This document shows, piece after piece, positions 36,227 to 45,277 of a stretch of DNA of 64,000 nucleotides. This stretch comes from Campylobacter mucosalis (GTDB taxonomy: Bacteria > Campylobacterota > Campylobacteria > Campylobacterales > Campylobacteraceae): NCBI RefSeq assembly GCF_013372205.1, contig NZ_CP053831.1, forward strand, positions 930,001 through 994,000, read 5' to 3'. The notes beneath the pieces are model-generated. The model saw only the letters and a list, made by a program, of their open reading frames with translations, searched no databases and was not told the origin of the DNA. Numbering within the stretch: position 1 is the stretch's first letter; each line of letters begins with the position of its first letter. The position numbers were made by a program, and so were the translations under genes.

Positions 36227-38306
36227 TTTGGCATTTATATCTAATCTTTTAGCAGATGAGCAAAAGGAGCTACAAGGGATTTATATCACCGCTTTTATTA
36301 GGCAAGATGATGTAAATTATCAAGCAAAAGAGCTTGTAAAAAGCACGACAAGGCTAAATTTAAGCTCACGCCAAACCCCACAATCACTAAGTGTTATAAC
36401 AGAAGCTAGATTAAAAGACTCAAACATAAACGACTATCAAGTCCTGTTAAAAAGCATACCAGGTGTTACGCTAAATAAGTGGGACGAGAGAGTTTATCCA
36501 AGCGCTAGGGGCTTTAAGATAGATTATTATTTGCTTGATTCTATGCCTAGTTTTGGCGGTTTTAGTCTAGGTGCAAATGATATGAGTTTGCTACCTTATG
36601 AGCGAGTTGAAGTTGTAAAAGGAGCAAATGGCTTATTAGCAGGTGCTGGCAATCCAGCTGCTAGTTTAAATTTTATACGAAAAAGAGCCGATAGTAAAGA
36701 GCTAAAAGGTAGTTTTAGCCTAAATGCCGGCAGCTACGATAAATACGGCATAAACGCCGATGTTTCAAGTCCGCTAAATGCTGACGGCTCAGTTCGTGCT
36801 AGAATTTTATTCTCACACGATGATGCTAAGTCATATATGGATTATTACAACCGCCACAACACCGCAATTTATGGCGTTTTAGATAGCGATATATCTGATA
36901 ATTCGTGGCTTAGTTTGGGCATGTTTTATCAAGAGCTAAAAAGACATGGGATTAGATGGGGTGGTATGCCAGCCTTTAATGCTGATGGTAGCAGACGAAA
37001 TTTTAGCAAAAATGAGATATTTTCACAGCCTTGGACTAGATGGGATTTAAAGACGCTTGATTTTTATGCCGATTTTAGGCACTACTTTTTAAACGAAGCT
37101 AGTTTAAATCTCTCATACTCATTTAGGCGTGCAAATACCGACTCAAATCTACTTTACTACGGCGGTAAAGTAAATAATGACAACACCAAAAATATGCAAG
37201 ATTTAAGCATTTATGCAAACAAAAGAGAAGAGAAAATTCACAACATTGACGCCTACATAAACTTACCATACGAAGCGTTTAAATTAGAGCATGAATTTGT
37301 ATTTGGTGCTATGTATAACCTTTATAAACAAGGAGATGATGAAGTAAGTAGTTACTGGCATAACAAAACCACACCAGCTGGCATAGCCTACACAACAAAT
37401 AGCGTAATAGATTTTAGCAACCTTTATTTAAGCGACCCAAAATTTGCATATAAAAATCAAAATAATGCAAATAAAACCACGCAAAAGGCAATCTATTTTG
37501 CAAACAAACTCTCACTTACTGATGAGTTAAAATTTCTACTTGGAGCAAGACTAAGCTACTATAAATATAAAGAAAATGGTGGCAAGGGCAACAGAAATTT
37601 CACAAATGAACTAACACCATATATTGGCTTAACTTACGATTTAGGACAAAATCACACGCTTTATACAAGCTACACAAGCATTTTTAAACCACAAAGTGTT
37701 AAGGACGCAAATGATAAATACCTTGATCCAATCAACGGCAAGGATTATGAAATAGGCATAAAGGGCGACTATTTTGACGGAGCATTATCTGCTAGTTTTG
37801 GACTTTTTAGAATAGAACAAGATAAGTTAGGCGTGGATACTGGACGCAAAAATTCTGCCACTGGCGAGTCTATTTATGAGGCTAAAAAAGGCGTTACAAG
37901 CAAGGGTTTTGAGATAGACGCAAGTGGCAATATCACAAAAAATTTCACAATCAGCGCCGGACTAACTCACTTTAACGCAAAAGACGCAGAAGGCAAAAAA
38001 TACGATACCCAATCATCAAGAACGACAGCAAATTTATTTGCAAAATATAAAATTGGCGATTTTAGAATCGGCGGCGGACTTGAATATAAAAGCAAAATTT
38101 ACGTAGAAAGTGGCAATACAAAAATAACGCAAAATGCATACACTTTGGCAAATTTAATGCTTGGCTACAATATAAGTAAAAATTTTGACATCCAACTAAA
38201 TGTAGACAATCTCTTTAATAAACGCTACTTTGAAGGCATTGGTGCTAACAAAATGGTTTATGGCGACCCACGTACATTTAATCTAAAATTTTCATACAAT
38301 TTTTAA
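36198..38306 (+). CDS. TonB-dependent siderophore receptor (FhuE/FpvA type)
   Basis: Outer-membrane active transporter, 702 residues. TTG start, signal peptide KKTIFLVANLAFISNLLA, plug domain with SSRQTPQSLSVITEARL and LLPYERVEVVKGANGLLAGA, then a 22-strand-type barrel ending DNLFNKRYFEGIG and GDPRTFNLKFSYNF with terminal Phe. The plug sequence resembles hydroxamate/pyoverdine receptors; the actual ligand is not readable. Overlap with the PepSY gene makes an uptake pair, so the poly-G switch could also affect receptor translation by coupling. Confidence 0.9.
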   Translation: MKKTIFLVANLAFISNLLADEQKELQGIYITAFIRQDDVNYQAKELVKSTTRLNLSSRQTPQSLSVITEARLKDSNINDYQVLLKSIPGVTLNKWDERVYPSARGFKIDYYLLDSMPSFGGFSLGANDMSLLPYERVEVVKGANGLLAGAGNPAASLNFIRKRADSKELKGSFSLNAGSYDKYGINADVSSPLNADGSVRARILFSHDDAKSYMDYYNRHNTAIYGVLDSDISDNSWLSLGMFYQELKRHGIRWGGMPAFNADGSRRNFSKNEIFSQPWTRWDLKTLDFYADFRHYFLNEASLNLSYSFRRANTDSNLLYYGGKVNNDNTKNMQDLSIYANKREEKIHNIDAYINLPYEAFKLEHEFVFGAMYNLYKQGDDEVSSYWHNKTTPAGIAYTTNSVIDFSNLYLSDPKFAYKNQNNANKTTQKAIYFANKLSLTDELKFLLGARLSYYKYKENGGKGNRNFTNELTPYIGLTYDLGQNHTLYTSYTSIFKPQSVKDANDKYLDPINGKDYEIGIKGDYFDGALSASFGLFRIEQDKLGVDTGRKNSATGESIYEAKKGVTSKGFEIDASGNITKNFTISAGLTHFNAKDAEGKKYDTQSSRTTANLFAKYKIGDFRIGGGLEYKSKIYVESGNTKITQNAYTLANLMLGYNISKNFDIQLNVDNLFNKRYFEGIGANKMVYGDPRTFNLKFSYNF

Positions 38307-38336
38307 AACTTAACCTCTTTAAAGGGGTTAAGTTTT
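38305..38336 (+). terminator. Intrinsic terminator after the siderophore receptor
   Basis: Stem AAAACTTAACC (38305-38315) with GGTTAAGTTTT (38326-38336), 11 perfect pairs, loop of 10, T-rich exit. It overlaps the last codon and stop of the receptor gene and closes that transcription unit. Confidence 0.8.
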
Positions 38337-38698
38337 GTCCTTACAAAAAAAACAGCACACTTAGTCTCTTAAAAGAGATTGCAAATTTATAATTTTTTGG
38401 CCTTTCTAATCCCCTTAAAATCGGCAATAGCCAATTCGCAGAGCAATTTTTAACAATTTGTTAAATTTAGAGATTTTATTTATCTATTTTCATTGTAATT
38501 ATAGTAAAGCACATTTTTGCATGCTTTGTTTTGCAAGTAATTTTAGTATTTTATCCTGTGATTTATATATTTTTTTATAATATTATTAAGATATTAACGC
38601 CTAAATTACAATACAAATTTGCGTATTTATAGGCATCATAAGCATCTACCGACACCGAGGCAAAAGCCATTAGTGCCGATAAAACTAGCATTAAAAAT
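38337..38698. other. Gene-poor stretch with a short signal-peptide ORF
   Basis: No gene is supported in most of this AT-rich stretch. On the minus strand 38691-38575 encodes MLVLSALMAFASVSVDAYDAYKY... (38 residues), a good signal peptide followed by about 20 residues and a stop, starting just after the alcohol dehydrogenase stop. It may be the truncated front of a lost periplasmic protein rather than a functional gene. Confidence 0.45.
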
Positions 38699-39844
38699 TT
38701 ACTTTGCAAGGGCGAAAATTTCAGTGATATTTTCTTTTGTGTAAAGTTTATCCATTCGCCACGCTTTTGCGTTCATTACGGCGTTATCAATGATTTTAGC
38801 TAAAATTTCATCATCAATATTTAGCTGTTTTAGACTAGTTGGAGTGCCTACTTTATCAAACCACGCTTTAAGTGCATTTATGCCATCGTCAGCCGAGTTT
38901 AATCCAAAAATTTCACGACTAAAACGCTTAAAGGCGTCCGGATTTTTATCCCTATACCACTTGCTCCAAGCCGGTATAACTACGCTTAATCCAGCTCCGT
39001 GAGCACAATCAGTAATCGCACTCATCGCGTGTTCAAGCATATGATTTGGATAGCTAAAACCTTCAACACCAAGATATGTATAGCCATTTAACGCCAAAGT
39101 CGCAGCCCACGCAAACTCAGCTCTTGCGTCATAATCATTTGGATTTTCTAGCAAAATTTCAGTCGTTTTTATAACAGTTTTAATGTTTGCTTCAATCTGC
39201 ATTCTAACAAGCTCTGGATGATAAGTCGCGCTAAAATAGCCCTCAATGCTGTGAGCGATGATATCGGCAGCCGAATATACCAAATAATCACGGCTCACAC
39301 TTGCTTGAAGCTCTGGATTTATAACAGAAACGACTGGATAAAGGCACTCGCCACTAATTGCGTATTTTTGAGCTGTATTTTCATTTGTTACCACCGCTCC
39401 GTTATTCATCTCGCTACCAGTGGCAGCAAGTGTGATGATGTCAAAAATTTTAAGTGCCGTTTTTGGACTTTTACCAGTAAATAAATCCCAAACGTCGCCG
39501 TCATAGCAAACCCCGGCAGCAACGGCTTTTGCACTATCTAAAACAGAACCACCACCAACAGCTAAAACGCTATCAGCCTTAAACTCACGTGCTAAATTTA
39601 TAGCCTCATTTACCTTGCTTAAAACTGGGTTTGATTTAATACCGCCAAGTGCGATAAACTCAATGCCGTTTTGCTTTAAACTACTAGCGACGATATCGTA
39701 AAGTCCGCTATTTTTAATACGCTCACTGCCGTAAAGCAAAATCGCTCTTTTAACGCCAAACTCGCTCATAAAATCGCCAATTTTTTGCTCTTTACCCTTG
39801 CCAAATTCAATCCTTGTCGGATTAACAAAACTAAAATTTCTCAT
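38699..39844 (-). CDS. Iron-containing alcohol dehydrogenase (YqhD/BdhA-like)
   Basis: 381 residues of the group III metal-dependent ADH family. NAD(P)-binding VLAVGGGSVLDSAKAVAAG (about 94-112), and metal ligands in DIIAHSIEGYF, HMLEHAMSAITDCAHGAGL. Likely an NADPH-dependent aldehyde or butanol dehydrogenase that detoxifies aldehydes. RBS AAAGGA before ATG 39842-39844. It lies near an AraC-type regulator, a flavodoxin relic and a cyclophilin-like gene, a set often found together as an electrophile or redox response group. Confidence 0.9.
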   Translation of the reverse strand: MRNFSFVNPTRIEFGKGKEQKIGDFMSEFGVKRAILLYGSERIKNSGLYDIVASSLKQNGIEFIALGGIKSNPVLSKVNEAINLAREFKADSVLAVGGGSVLDSAKAVAAGVCYDGDVWDLFTGKSPKTALKIFDIITLAATGSEMNNGAVVTNENTAQKYAISGECLYPVVSVINPELQASVSRDYLVYSAADIIAHSIEGYFSATYHPELVRMQIEANIKTVIKTTEILLENPNDYDARAEFAWAATLALNGYTYLGVEGFSYPNHMLEHAMSAITDCAHGAGLSVVIPAWSKWYRDKNPDAFKRFSREIFGLNSADDGINALKAWFDKVGTPTSLKQLNIDDEILAKIIDNAVMNAKAWRMDKLYTKENITEIFALAK

Positions 39845-39868
39845 TTTTATCCTTTAAAATTTGTGATT

Positions 39869-40361
39869 TTAACTCTTTATTTTTAATATTTTTTCACTCC
39901 AGTCCCCAATTTGCCTTTCATTTATCATCTCAAAGCCTTTTTTAGCAATTAGTTTTGCGCCTTTTGCCTTTTTTTGCTAGATTTTCAGCGCTAGCACCAA
40001 GTTAAGAACTAGCAGAAGTTGCAAAAACGGCGATATTTTTGTCAGTAAAATCGTTACTGGTTAAAAACTCATTCATCACCCAAGCGTAATCATACCACCA
40101 AACCAGATAGCTAGTTATCACGTTTTTATAGCTTTGCCAGTCGCTAATTACTGCGTTTTTAAGCACTACATTTGGGCGAGTTTGAAGCTCTACATAAACC
40201 CTTGCTTTGGGGTTATTGTAATCCAAATCTTGTGGCGTATAAGGCTCTTTTGGCTCTAAACTCACGCTTTTTATGCCAAGTTTTTGTGCTATTATCTCTG
40301 CTACATTTTTAGTGCGGTTTGTGGCTGAAAAATAGACCAAAATCGTATCATTTGCGTTCAT
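39869..40361 (-). pseudogene. Flavodoxin-like protein, nonsense codon plus frameshift
   Basis: ATG 40359-40361 starts MNANDTILVYFSATNRTKNVAEIIA with the FMN phosphate loop SATNRT. At FATSASS a TAA interrupts (40002-40004); the same frame goes on LGASAENLAKK, then shifts at a run of A near 39975 to GAKLIAKKGFEMINERQIGD and a stop at 39869. Full length would be about 164 residues, like the flavodoxins of alcohol-dehydrogenase and AraC clusters. Two separate lesions mean it is dead. Confidence 0.85.
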
Positions 40362-40388
40362 TTTTTATACCTTAATTTTTTTATAAAT

Positions 40389-40928
40389 TTAAAAATTTTT
40401 GATGATTTTGGCTGGATTACCTGCGACTATGCAGTTTGGCGGGACATCTTTTGCTACGACAGAAGCGGCGGCGATTATGGCGTTTTCGCCAATATTTACA
40501 CCAGGTAGTATCGTAGCACCAGCTCCAATCCAAACGTTATTTGAAATTCTAACTGGCTTTAAAATAAGTCCGGTGCGAAGTGCTGGGTCGGTTGGGTGAT
40601 TTACGCTTAAAATATTTACTCTTGGAGCGATTAAAACGTTATCTCCGATGAAAATTCCGCCCAAGTCAGTCATCATCGCGCCCTGATTTATAAAGACATT
40701 TTTACCAAGTCTAATGTGATGTCCGAAGTCCGTGTAAAAGGGCAAATTTACAATCACGCTCTCATCAACACTAACGCCAGTTATGTCTGACAGAATTTCT
40801 CGTATCTCATCACGAGATAGATACGCACCGCTTAGTTTTGCGACTTTTTCTCTGTTTATTTCAACAAGCTCTTGGATATGGCTAAAAAGCTCTGAATCTG
40901 GCTTAATAATGCCGTCAAATTTTATCAT
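40389..40928 (-). CDS. Maltose/galactoside O-acetyltransferase-family protein (hexapeptide repeat)
   Basis: 179 residues of left-handed beta-helix repeats: [60 protein letters not shown] and the closing [13 protein letters not shown]. The catalytic His is in LSVNHP. N-terminal helical Mac domain is short. Acceptor unknown; such enzymes acetylate sugars. Overlaps the cyclophilin-like gene by 4 bases. Confidence 0.88.
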   Translation of the reverse strand: MIKFDGIIKPDSELFSHIQELVEINREKVAKLSGAYLSRDEIREILSDITGVSVDESVIVNLPFYTDFGHHIRLGKNVFINQGAMMTDLGGIFIGDNVLIAPRVNILSVNHPTDPALRTGLILKPVRISNNVWIGAGATILPGVNIGENAIIAAASVVAKDVPPNCIVAGNPAKIIKNF

Positions 40929-41320
40929 TTTACTGCCCTTATCTCTACGTTTTTTGAGTTTATAACCGCACTAAAATCGCCGTCAAACCTACCTAAACGA
41001 ATAATGCCGTTGTAAAATGGCTGATTTTTATAATAAATTACAAAATTTCCCCACGGTGCAAAATACGATATATCGCCTATTTTGCCGTCCGTGCTTGGCT
41101 CGTCACTCACATCAAGCGGTTTTGGCAATTTATCATATTTTTCAGCCCCAGCATAATCTTTAAGCTCAATTTTTAATGGCAAAAGAGAGTAAAAATCCCT
41201 TGCCGCCTTGTTATCATTTAGTGTTGCAAAAATTTCTTTACCTTGCGTGATAAATACGATTTTCATCTCATCAGCCTTTAAATTTAGTGTTAAAATCAAT
41301 GCAAAAATTATGCGAAACAT
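40925..41320 (-). CDS. Exported cyclophilin-like fold protein
   Basis: 131 residues with a signal peptide ([17 protein letters not shown]). Body: [38 protein letters not shown] and [21 protein letters not shown], the pattern of the bacterial cyclophilin-like domain (not a proven isomerase). These are often near aldo-keto reductases and flavodoxins. Its ATG shares a base with the stop of an upstream gene relic. Confidence 0.85.
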   Translation of the reverse strand: MFRIIFALILTLNLKADEMKIVFITQGKEIFATLNDNKAARDFYSLLPLKIELKDYAGAEKYDKLPKPLDVSDEPSTDGKIGDISYFAPWGNFVIYYKNQPFYNGIIRLGRFDGDFSAVINSKNVEIRAVK

Positions 41321-41485
41321 TATAAATTCGCCTTTTTTATAAATTTCTCATACTCATCATTGCTTAATTTTTCAAGCCAATTTACGCTTTTGTCGTCTTT
41401 TATGCCTGTAATTGCGATATGTTTGCCACTCTCATTTGCCACGACAAAACTTGTAAAAAAGTAGCATTTTAAGCAAGGTTTTTAC
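41320..41485 (-). pseudogene. Relic of an exported protein upstream of the cyclophilin-like gene
   Basis: AAAGGA is followed by GTAAAAACC (41485), then LLKMLLF, apparently a signal peptide whose ATG became GTA. A shifted frame gives TSFVVANESGKHIAITGIKDDKS to KFIKKANL and a stop at 41320-41322 that overlaps the next ATG as TAATG. Much of the gene is deleted. I do not recognise the parent family. The remaining bases 41486-41631 hold no gene. Confidence 0.5.
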
Positions 41486-41631
41486 TTTAAATCCTTTGAA
41501 AAAATATGCCATAATTATAACTGCTTTTAAAAATTTGCGGTAGCCTAATCCTCCAAAATCCTTGCCTAATTCTACAAAATTTAAATTTTTAGTGATTTAT
41601 GTAATAAAATGCAAAAATATCGTTGTAACTA

Positions 41632-41660
41632 TTGACATTACAAATAAATTCTACTACAAT
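41632..41660 (+). promoter_or_regulatory. Strong sigma-70 promoter with operator-like repeats
   Basis: TTGACA (41632-41637), 17 bases, TACAAT (41655-41660): a near-consensus promoter, rare in Campylobacter. TTGTAA/TTACAA (41623-41628, 41638-41643) overlaps the -35 and TGTAA/TTACA (41667-41671, 41681-41685) lies just after the start site; the two centres are 43 bases apart, about four helical turns. This suggests control by a dimeric repressor. Confidence 0.65.
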
Positions 41661-41710
41661 TGTCGCTGTAATAAATAAACTTACAACAATTTCACCAAAA
41701 AGGATAAAAA

Positions 41711-42166
41711 ATGAAATCACTCTTACTTTCTCTTGCACTAACTACCTGCATTTCATCGGCATTTTCAGCCGATATTAACAACAAAAATAATCAACACATT
41801 CAAAATAAAATTTTGGTTCAAAATTTTTGGAATGCTTTGTTTAATGAGCATAAAATAGCGGTTATAGACGAATTAGTAGATGAAAAATATATACAGCACA
41901 ATCCGAGCTTTAAGGATGGCAAAAACGCATTTAAAAATGGTATGGAGGGCTTTTTAAAAGAATTCCCAAAAAGTAGTGCCAAGATTAAAAATATCGGCTC
42001 AGACGACGATTTAGTTTTTATTCACAATCATATTAAGCTAAACGAAAACGACAAAGGTCAAGCCGCTGTGGATATATTTCGCGTTAAAGATGGCAAAATC
42101 GTAGAACACTGGGACGTCATCCAAGATATCCCTGAAAAAAGCGAAAATCAAAATACGATGTTTTAA
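41711..42166 (+). CDS. Exported SnoaL/NTF2-like protein
   Basis: 151 residues, signal peptide LLLSLALTTCISSAFSA, then a SnoaL-like alpha+beta cone: NFWNALFNEHKIAVIDELVDEKYIQHNP and VDIFRVKDGKIVEHWDVIQD. Such proteins bind small hydrophobic ligands or act as cyclases/isomerases; substrate unknown. Its own strong promoter and operator suggest inducible high expression. Convergent with the AraC gene, 5 bases apart. Confidence 0.87.
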   Translation: MKSLLLSLALTTCISSAFSADINNKNNQHIQNKILVQNFWNALFNEHKIAVIDELVDEKYIQHNPSFKDGKNAFKNGMEGFLKEFPKSSAKIKNIGSDDDLVFIHNHIKLNENDKGQAAVDIFRVKDGKIVEHWDVIQDIPEKSENQNTMF

Positions 42167-42171
42167 AGCTA

Positions 42172-43029
42172 TCAAAACCCTTGCGATTTTAGAAATTTCG
42201 TGTGAGCGATCGGCGGTAAGCCATACATTTTGGCGTATTCACGGCTAAACTGCGTTGGGCTTTCATAGCCCACCATTAAAGCCACGCTGTGAGCGTCAAA
42301 ATCGCTGTTTAAAAGGAGATTTTTCGCCTCTTCAAGTCTTAAATGCTTAGTAAATGCAAGCGGGCTAACTCCTGCAACATCTTTGAAATTTGAGTAAAAA
42401 GATGAGATTGAAATGCCAAGTTTTCGTGCCAAATCGTCCATATTTATGCGGTCTTTGTAGTTTGCTTTTATCTCGTTTATCGCCCTTAAAATCACGTTTT
42501 TTGTACTCCCACTTTGCGTGTATGAGCGTAAAAAATCGCCCCCAGCACCACTTAAAAGCAGGTATAAAATCTCTTTTTTGATTAAATTTGCCCTAAATTT
42601 ATCGCCATTTTCAATGCTTACTAGCCTAAAAATCGCATCAAGTAAAACGTCATCAAGGTCGCCAAAAAACAGCCCCAAATCCTTTGTGTCCTTAAAATCG
42701 CTAACGCCCATTTCTTTAATGACACTTAAAATTTCATCAACGCTAAATGCGATTTTAAGCGACACATAGGGCGTTTTAGTAATCGCCACCCTTGCGCTTA
42801 AATGCATAGGAGCAATCACATAGCGGTCGCAATCATAACTTATCGTTTCGCCTTTAATCATAACCGCCTTTTGCCCTTTTAAAATCACGCAAAATGATGG
42901 CTCGTAAAATGCGTGGCTAAACTCGGTCTTTTTACTAATCCTGTAAAAATAAAACCAGTCAAAATCGCCCTTAAATGCACCATTTTTTGGGAATTTTGCG
43001 TCTAAAATCTCACAAATTTTATCTATCAT
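42172..43029 (-). CDS. AraC-family transcriptional regulator
   Basis: 285 residues: N-terminal cupin-like AraC_N domain (YEPSFCVILKGQKAVMIKGE) and two C-terminal helix-turn-helix motifs (MDDLARKLGISISSFYSNFK and FDAHSVALMVGYESPTQFSREY). This subclass usually controls neighbouring aldehyde or aldo-keto reductases and SnoaL genes, so the ADH and SnoaL genes are plausible targets. Its start overlaps the stop of the DUF4230-like gene by one base. Confidence 0.9.
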   Translation of the reverse strand: MIDKICEILDAKFPKNGAFKGDFDWFYFYRISKKTEFSHAFYEPSFCVILKGQKAVMIKGETISYDCDRYVIAPMHLSARVAITKTPYVSLKIAFSVDEILSVIKEMGVSDFKDTKDLGLFFGDLDDVLLDAIFRLVSIENGDKFRANLIKKEILYLLLSGAGGDFLRSYTQSGSTKNVILRAINEIKANYKDRINMDDLARKLGISISSFYSNFKDVAGVSPLAFTKHLRLEEAKNLLLNSDFDAHSVALMVGYESPTQFSREYAKMYGLPPIAHTKFLKSQGF

Positions 43030-43712
43030 TACGCTATATTTTTTAAATCAATTTGACTTTTATCATCATTAAACTCAAAGCTAACTTGCTGTGCTCCAAA
43101 ACTCTTTGCAATCGCTTCAAGCGTATCACGGGCGGATTTGTGAATTTTACTTTCAAGCTCTTTAATGAGCCTTAAACTCATCTTTTCAACCTCTATTTTT
43201 GCCTCGGCTATCAAGCGATTTTTATCATCTTCACGAAAACCAGATCCAAAGAAGCTATTTAATGCGTCAGGTAGTAAAAATGGTATAAATTTGCCGTTTT
43301 TCTCATCGTAAAATTTCATATCGGCAATTGAAAATTTATACTTACAAGGTGGCATTTTTACGTGAAATTTTGAGTTTGCGACCTGAATAATTTCAAGCTC
43401 TTTGCTCGTTAAATCATAGATAAAATTTATCTCAAACTCAAATATCATCGAGAGTTTTTTCTCGCTTACTAACCACCTTAAATACTTATCGCCAAACTCG
43501 CCAAAAGCGTGGTCGGTTTTAGTAACGATCTCTTTGCTATACACCTGAAAAACCGAGAGTTCGCCGATACTTTTTAGCTGTTCTATCTGATTTACGTGGC
43601 TAAAATTTTCACTCTCTTTTTTATGTCTGCTTAACTCATTTTTCGTGCGAAAAATAACAAAAACCGATAACAAAAGCAAACTTAAAAGCGATACGATGAT
43701 AAATTCATTCAT
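43029..43712 (-). CDS. DUF4230-type membrane-anchored protein
   Basis: 227 residues: N-terminal membrane anchor (IIVSLLSLLLLSVFVIF), then the conserved region SIGELSVFQVYSKEIVTKTDHAF, KLSMIFEFEINFIYDL and LPDALNSFFGSG, matching the widespread DUF4230 family of unknown function. C-terminal half is a long amphipathic helix. Lies 9 bases after ilvA on the same strand. Confidence 0.82.
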   Translation of the reverse strand: MNEFIIVSLLSLLLLSVFVIFRTKNELSRHKKESENFSHVNQIEQLKSIGELSVFQVYSKEIVTKTDHAFGEFGDKYLRWLVSEKKLSMIFEFEINFIYDLTSKELEIIQVANSKFHVKMPPCKYKFSIADMKFYDEKNGKFIPFLLPDALNSFFGSGFREDDKNRLIAEAKIEVEKMSLRLIKELESKIHKSARDTLEAIAKSFGAQQVSFEFNDDKSQIDLKNIA

Positions 43713-43721
43713 TTTTATCCC

Positions 43722-44933
43722 CTAAAAAATCTGTTTAAACTCAAATCCATTTTGGTTTAAAAGCGTGGCGACAAGCTCTTGATGATCCTTACCCTTTGTT
43801 TCAAGCGTGATGATGATACTAGCGTCGCCGTATTCAAGCTCGGTTGAAAAGCGGTCATAATCAATCTTTACGATGTTTGCGTTTGCTGTTTTTAACGTAT
43901 CTGTAAGGGCTAAAAGCGCACCCGGTTTATCAATTAACGTAACTTGAATTATCATCTTACGTGCTGATTTTATTAGACCCTTTTCGATGATGATTGAGAG
44001 CATTTGCACGTCAATGTTACCGCCACTTAGCACAATACCGATTTTTGCGTCCTTTTTGTGTTTGATTTTACCGTGCATTAATGCTGCCACACCAGCCGCA
44101 CCGGCACCCTCAACGACTATTTTTTGACTTTCAAGTAAGAACAAAATCGCATTTGCAATCTCTTCATCATCAACCTGAACAAACTCATCAACGCACTCAA
44201 TAATATTTGCCAAAGTGGTCTCGCTAGCGTCACGAACAGCGATACCATCGGCTATCGTGCGAACTGATTTTGAGTTTATGCTCTTTTTTGCTTTAAAGCT
44301 CTCAAACATAGCAGGCGCACCCTTTGCACCCACGCAAACGACCTTTATATCTGGATTTACCTGTTTAACGCAACTTGAAATTCCACTAGCTAGCCCGCCG
44401 CCACCAACTGGAATGATGACGATATCAAGGTCGGCTACTTCATCAAGCATTTCAAGCCCAATTGTGCCCTGACCTGCCATAACAAACTCATCGTTAAATG
44501 GGTGGATAAAGCTCATACTATGCTCTTTTGCGTAGTTTATGGCAAATTCATAAGCCTCATCAAAATTATCGCCTTTTAGTAAAATCTCAGCCCCCAAAGC
44601 CCTTGTATTTGCCACCTTTAAAAGCGGAGTGGATTCAGGCATCACAATCACAGCCTTAATGCCAAACTCACGAGCAGATATTGCCACACCTTGTGCGTGA
44701 TTGCCAGCACTTGCAGCTACGACGCCTTTTTTTCGCTCATCGTCGCTTAAATTTGCTATTTTATTATATGCACCGCGGATTTTATACGCACCTGTTCGCT
44801 GCAAATTTTCTTCTTTTAGGTAAATTTTAGCACCGCTTAACGTGCTTAATTTTGAGCTAAACGCAAATGGAGTTCTATCCACAAAACCGCTTATGGTGCG
44901 TTTGGCTTGGATAATTTTGTTTAATAAGACCAT
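43722..44933 (-). CDS. ilvA: Threonine ammonia-lyase (biosynthetic type with ACT)
   Basis: PLP enzyme making 2-oxobutanoate for isoleucine. PLP lysine in RTGAYKIRGAYNKI, SAGNHAQGVAISA and IIPVGGGGLASGIS phosphate loop; C-terminal ACT-like domain IIQVTLIDKPGALLALTDTL. I start at ATG 44931-44933 (MVLLNKIIQAKRTISG), with AAAGGA 6 bases upstream; the longer open frame to 44996 adds non-family residues. 403 residues. Confidence 0.92.
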   Translation of the reverse strand: MVLLNKIIQAKRTISGFVDRTPFAFSSKLSTLSGAKIYLKEENLQRTGAYKIRGAYNKIANLSDDERKKGVVAASAGNHAQGVAISAREFGIKAVIVMPESTPLLKVANTRALGAEILLKGDNFDEAYEFAINYAKEHSMSFIHPFNDEFVMAGQGTIGLEMLDEVADLDIVIIPVGGGGLASGISSCVKQVNPDIKVVCVGAKGAPAMFESFKAKKSINSKSVRTIADGIAVRDASETTLANIIECVDEFVQVDDEEIANAILFLLESQKIVVEGAGAAGVAALMHGKIKHKKDAKIGIVLSGGNIDVQMLSIIIEKGLIKSARKMIIQVTLIDKPGALLALTDTLKTANANIVKIDYDRFSTELEYGDASIIITLETKGKDHQELVATLLNQNGFEFKQIF

Positions 44934-45144
44934 AAGAATTCCTTTAAAATAATGCGTGATTATAGCAAAAAAGAGATTATGATAAAGATAAATCACAAAA
45001 ACGCATAGCTAAAAATTTTAAGCGTAAATTGTGAAGTATCGCACAGCAATCAAAACACGACAATTAAACACTAAAATATGGCTTTAGTTAAAAACAACCA
45101 TATTTTCAAAAATTGATATATTTTAAGGGCGTGGGACGAAAATG

Positions 45145-45185
45145 AACAACCTAAAAAAGGCTACAAATTAGCCTTTGGGGGTTGT
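45145..45185 (-). terminator. Minus-strand intrinsic terminator
   Basis: On the minus strand AAAGGCTA (45176-45169), loop ATTTG, TAGCCTTT (45163-45156) then TTT. An outer ACAACC/GGTTGT pair extends the stem. Well-formed stem plus T-run. It could end trmA transcription about 200 bases past the stop, or end a small RNA carrying the hairpin at 45278-45375. Confidence 0.65.
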
Positions 45186-45277
45186 GAAAAATATTTATTT
45201 AAGCTCCACGCACTTAATTTAAATATAAAAGACAAGCAGGATTAAATCACAAATTTTTCAGTTCAAATCGTGAAGTA

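Noticed and set aside
45144-45173. Nine-codon leader-like ORF (MNNLKKATN) on the plus strand
   Set aside because: Both neighbours are on the minus strand and the bases are better explained as a minus-strand terminator stem.
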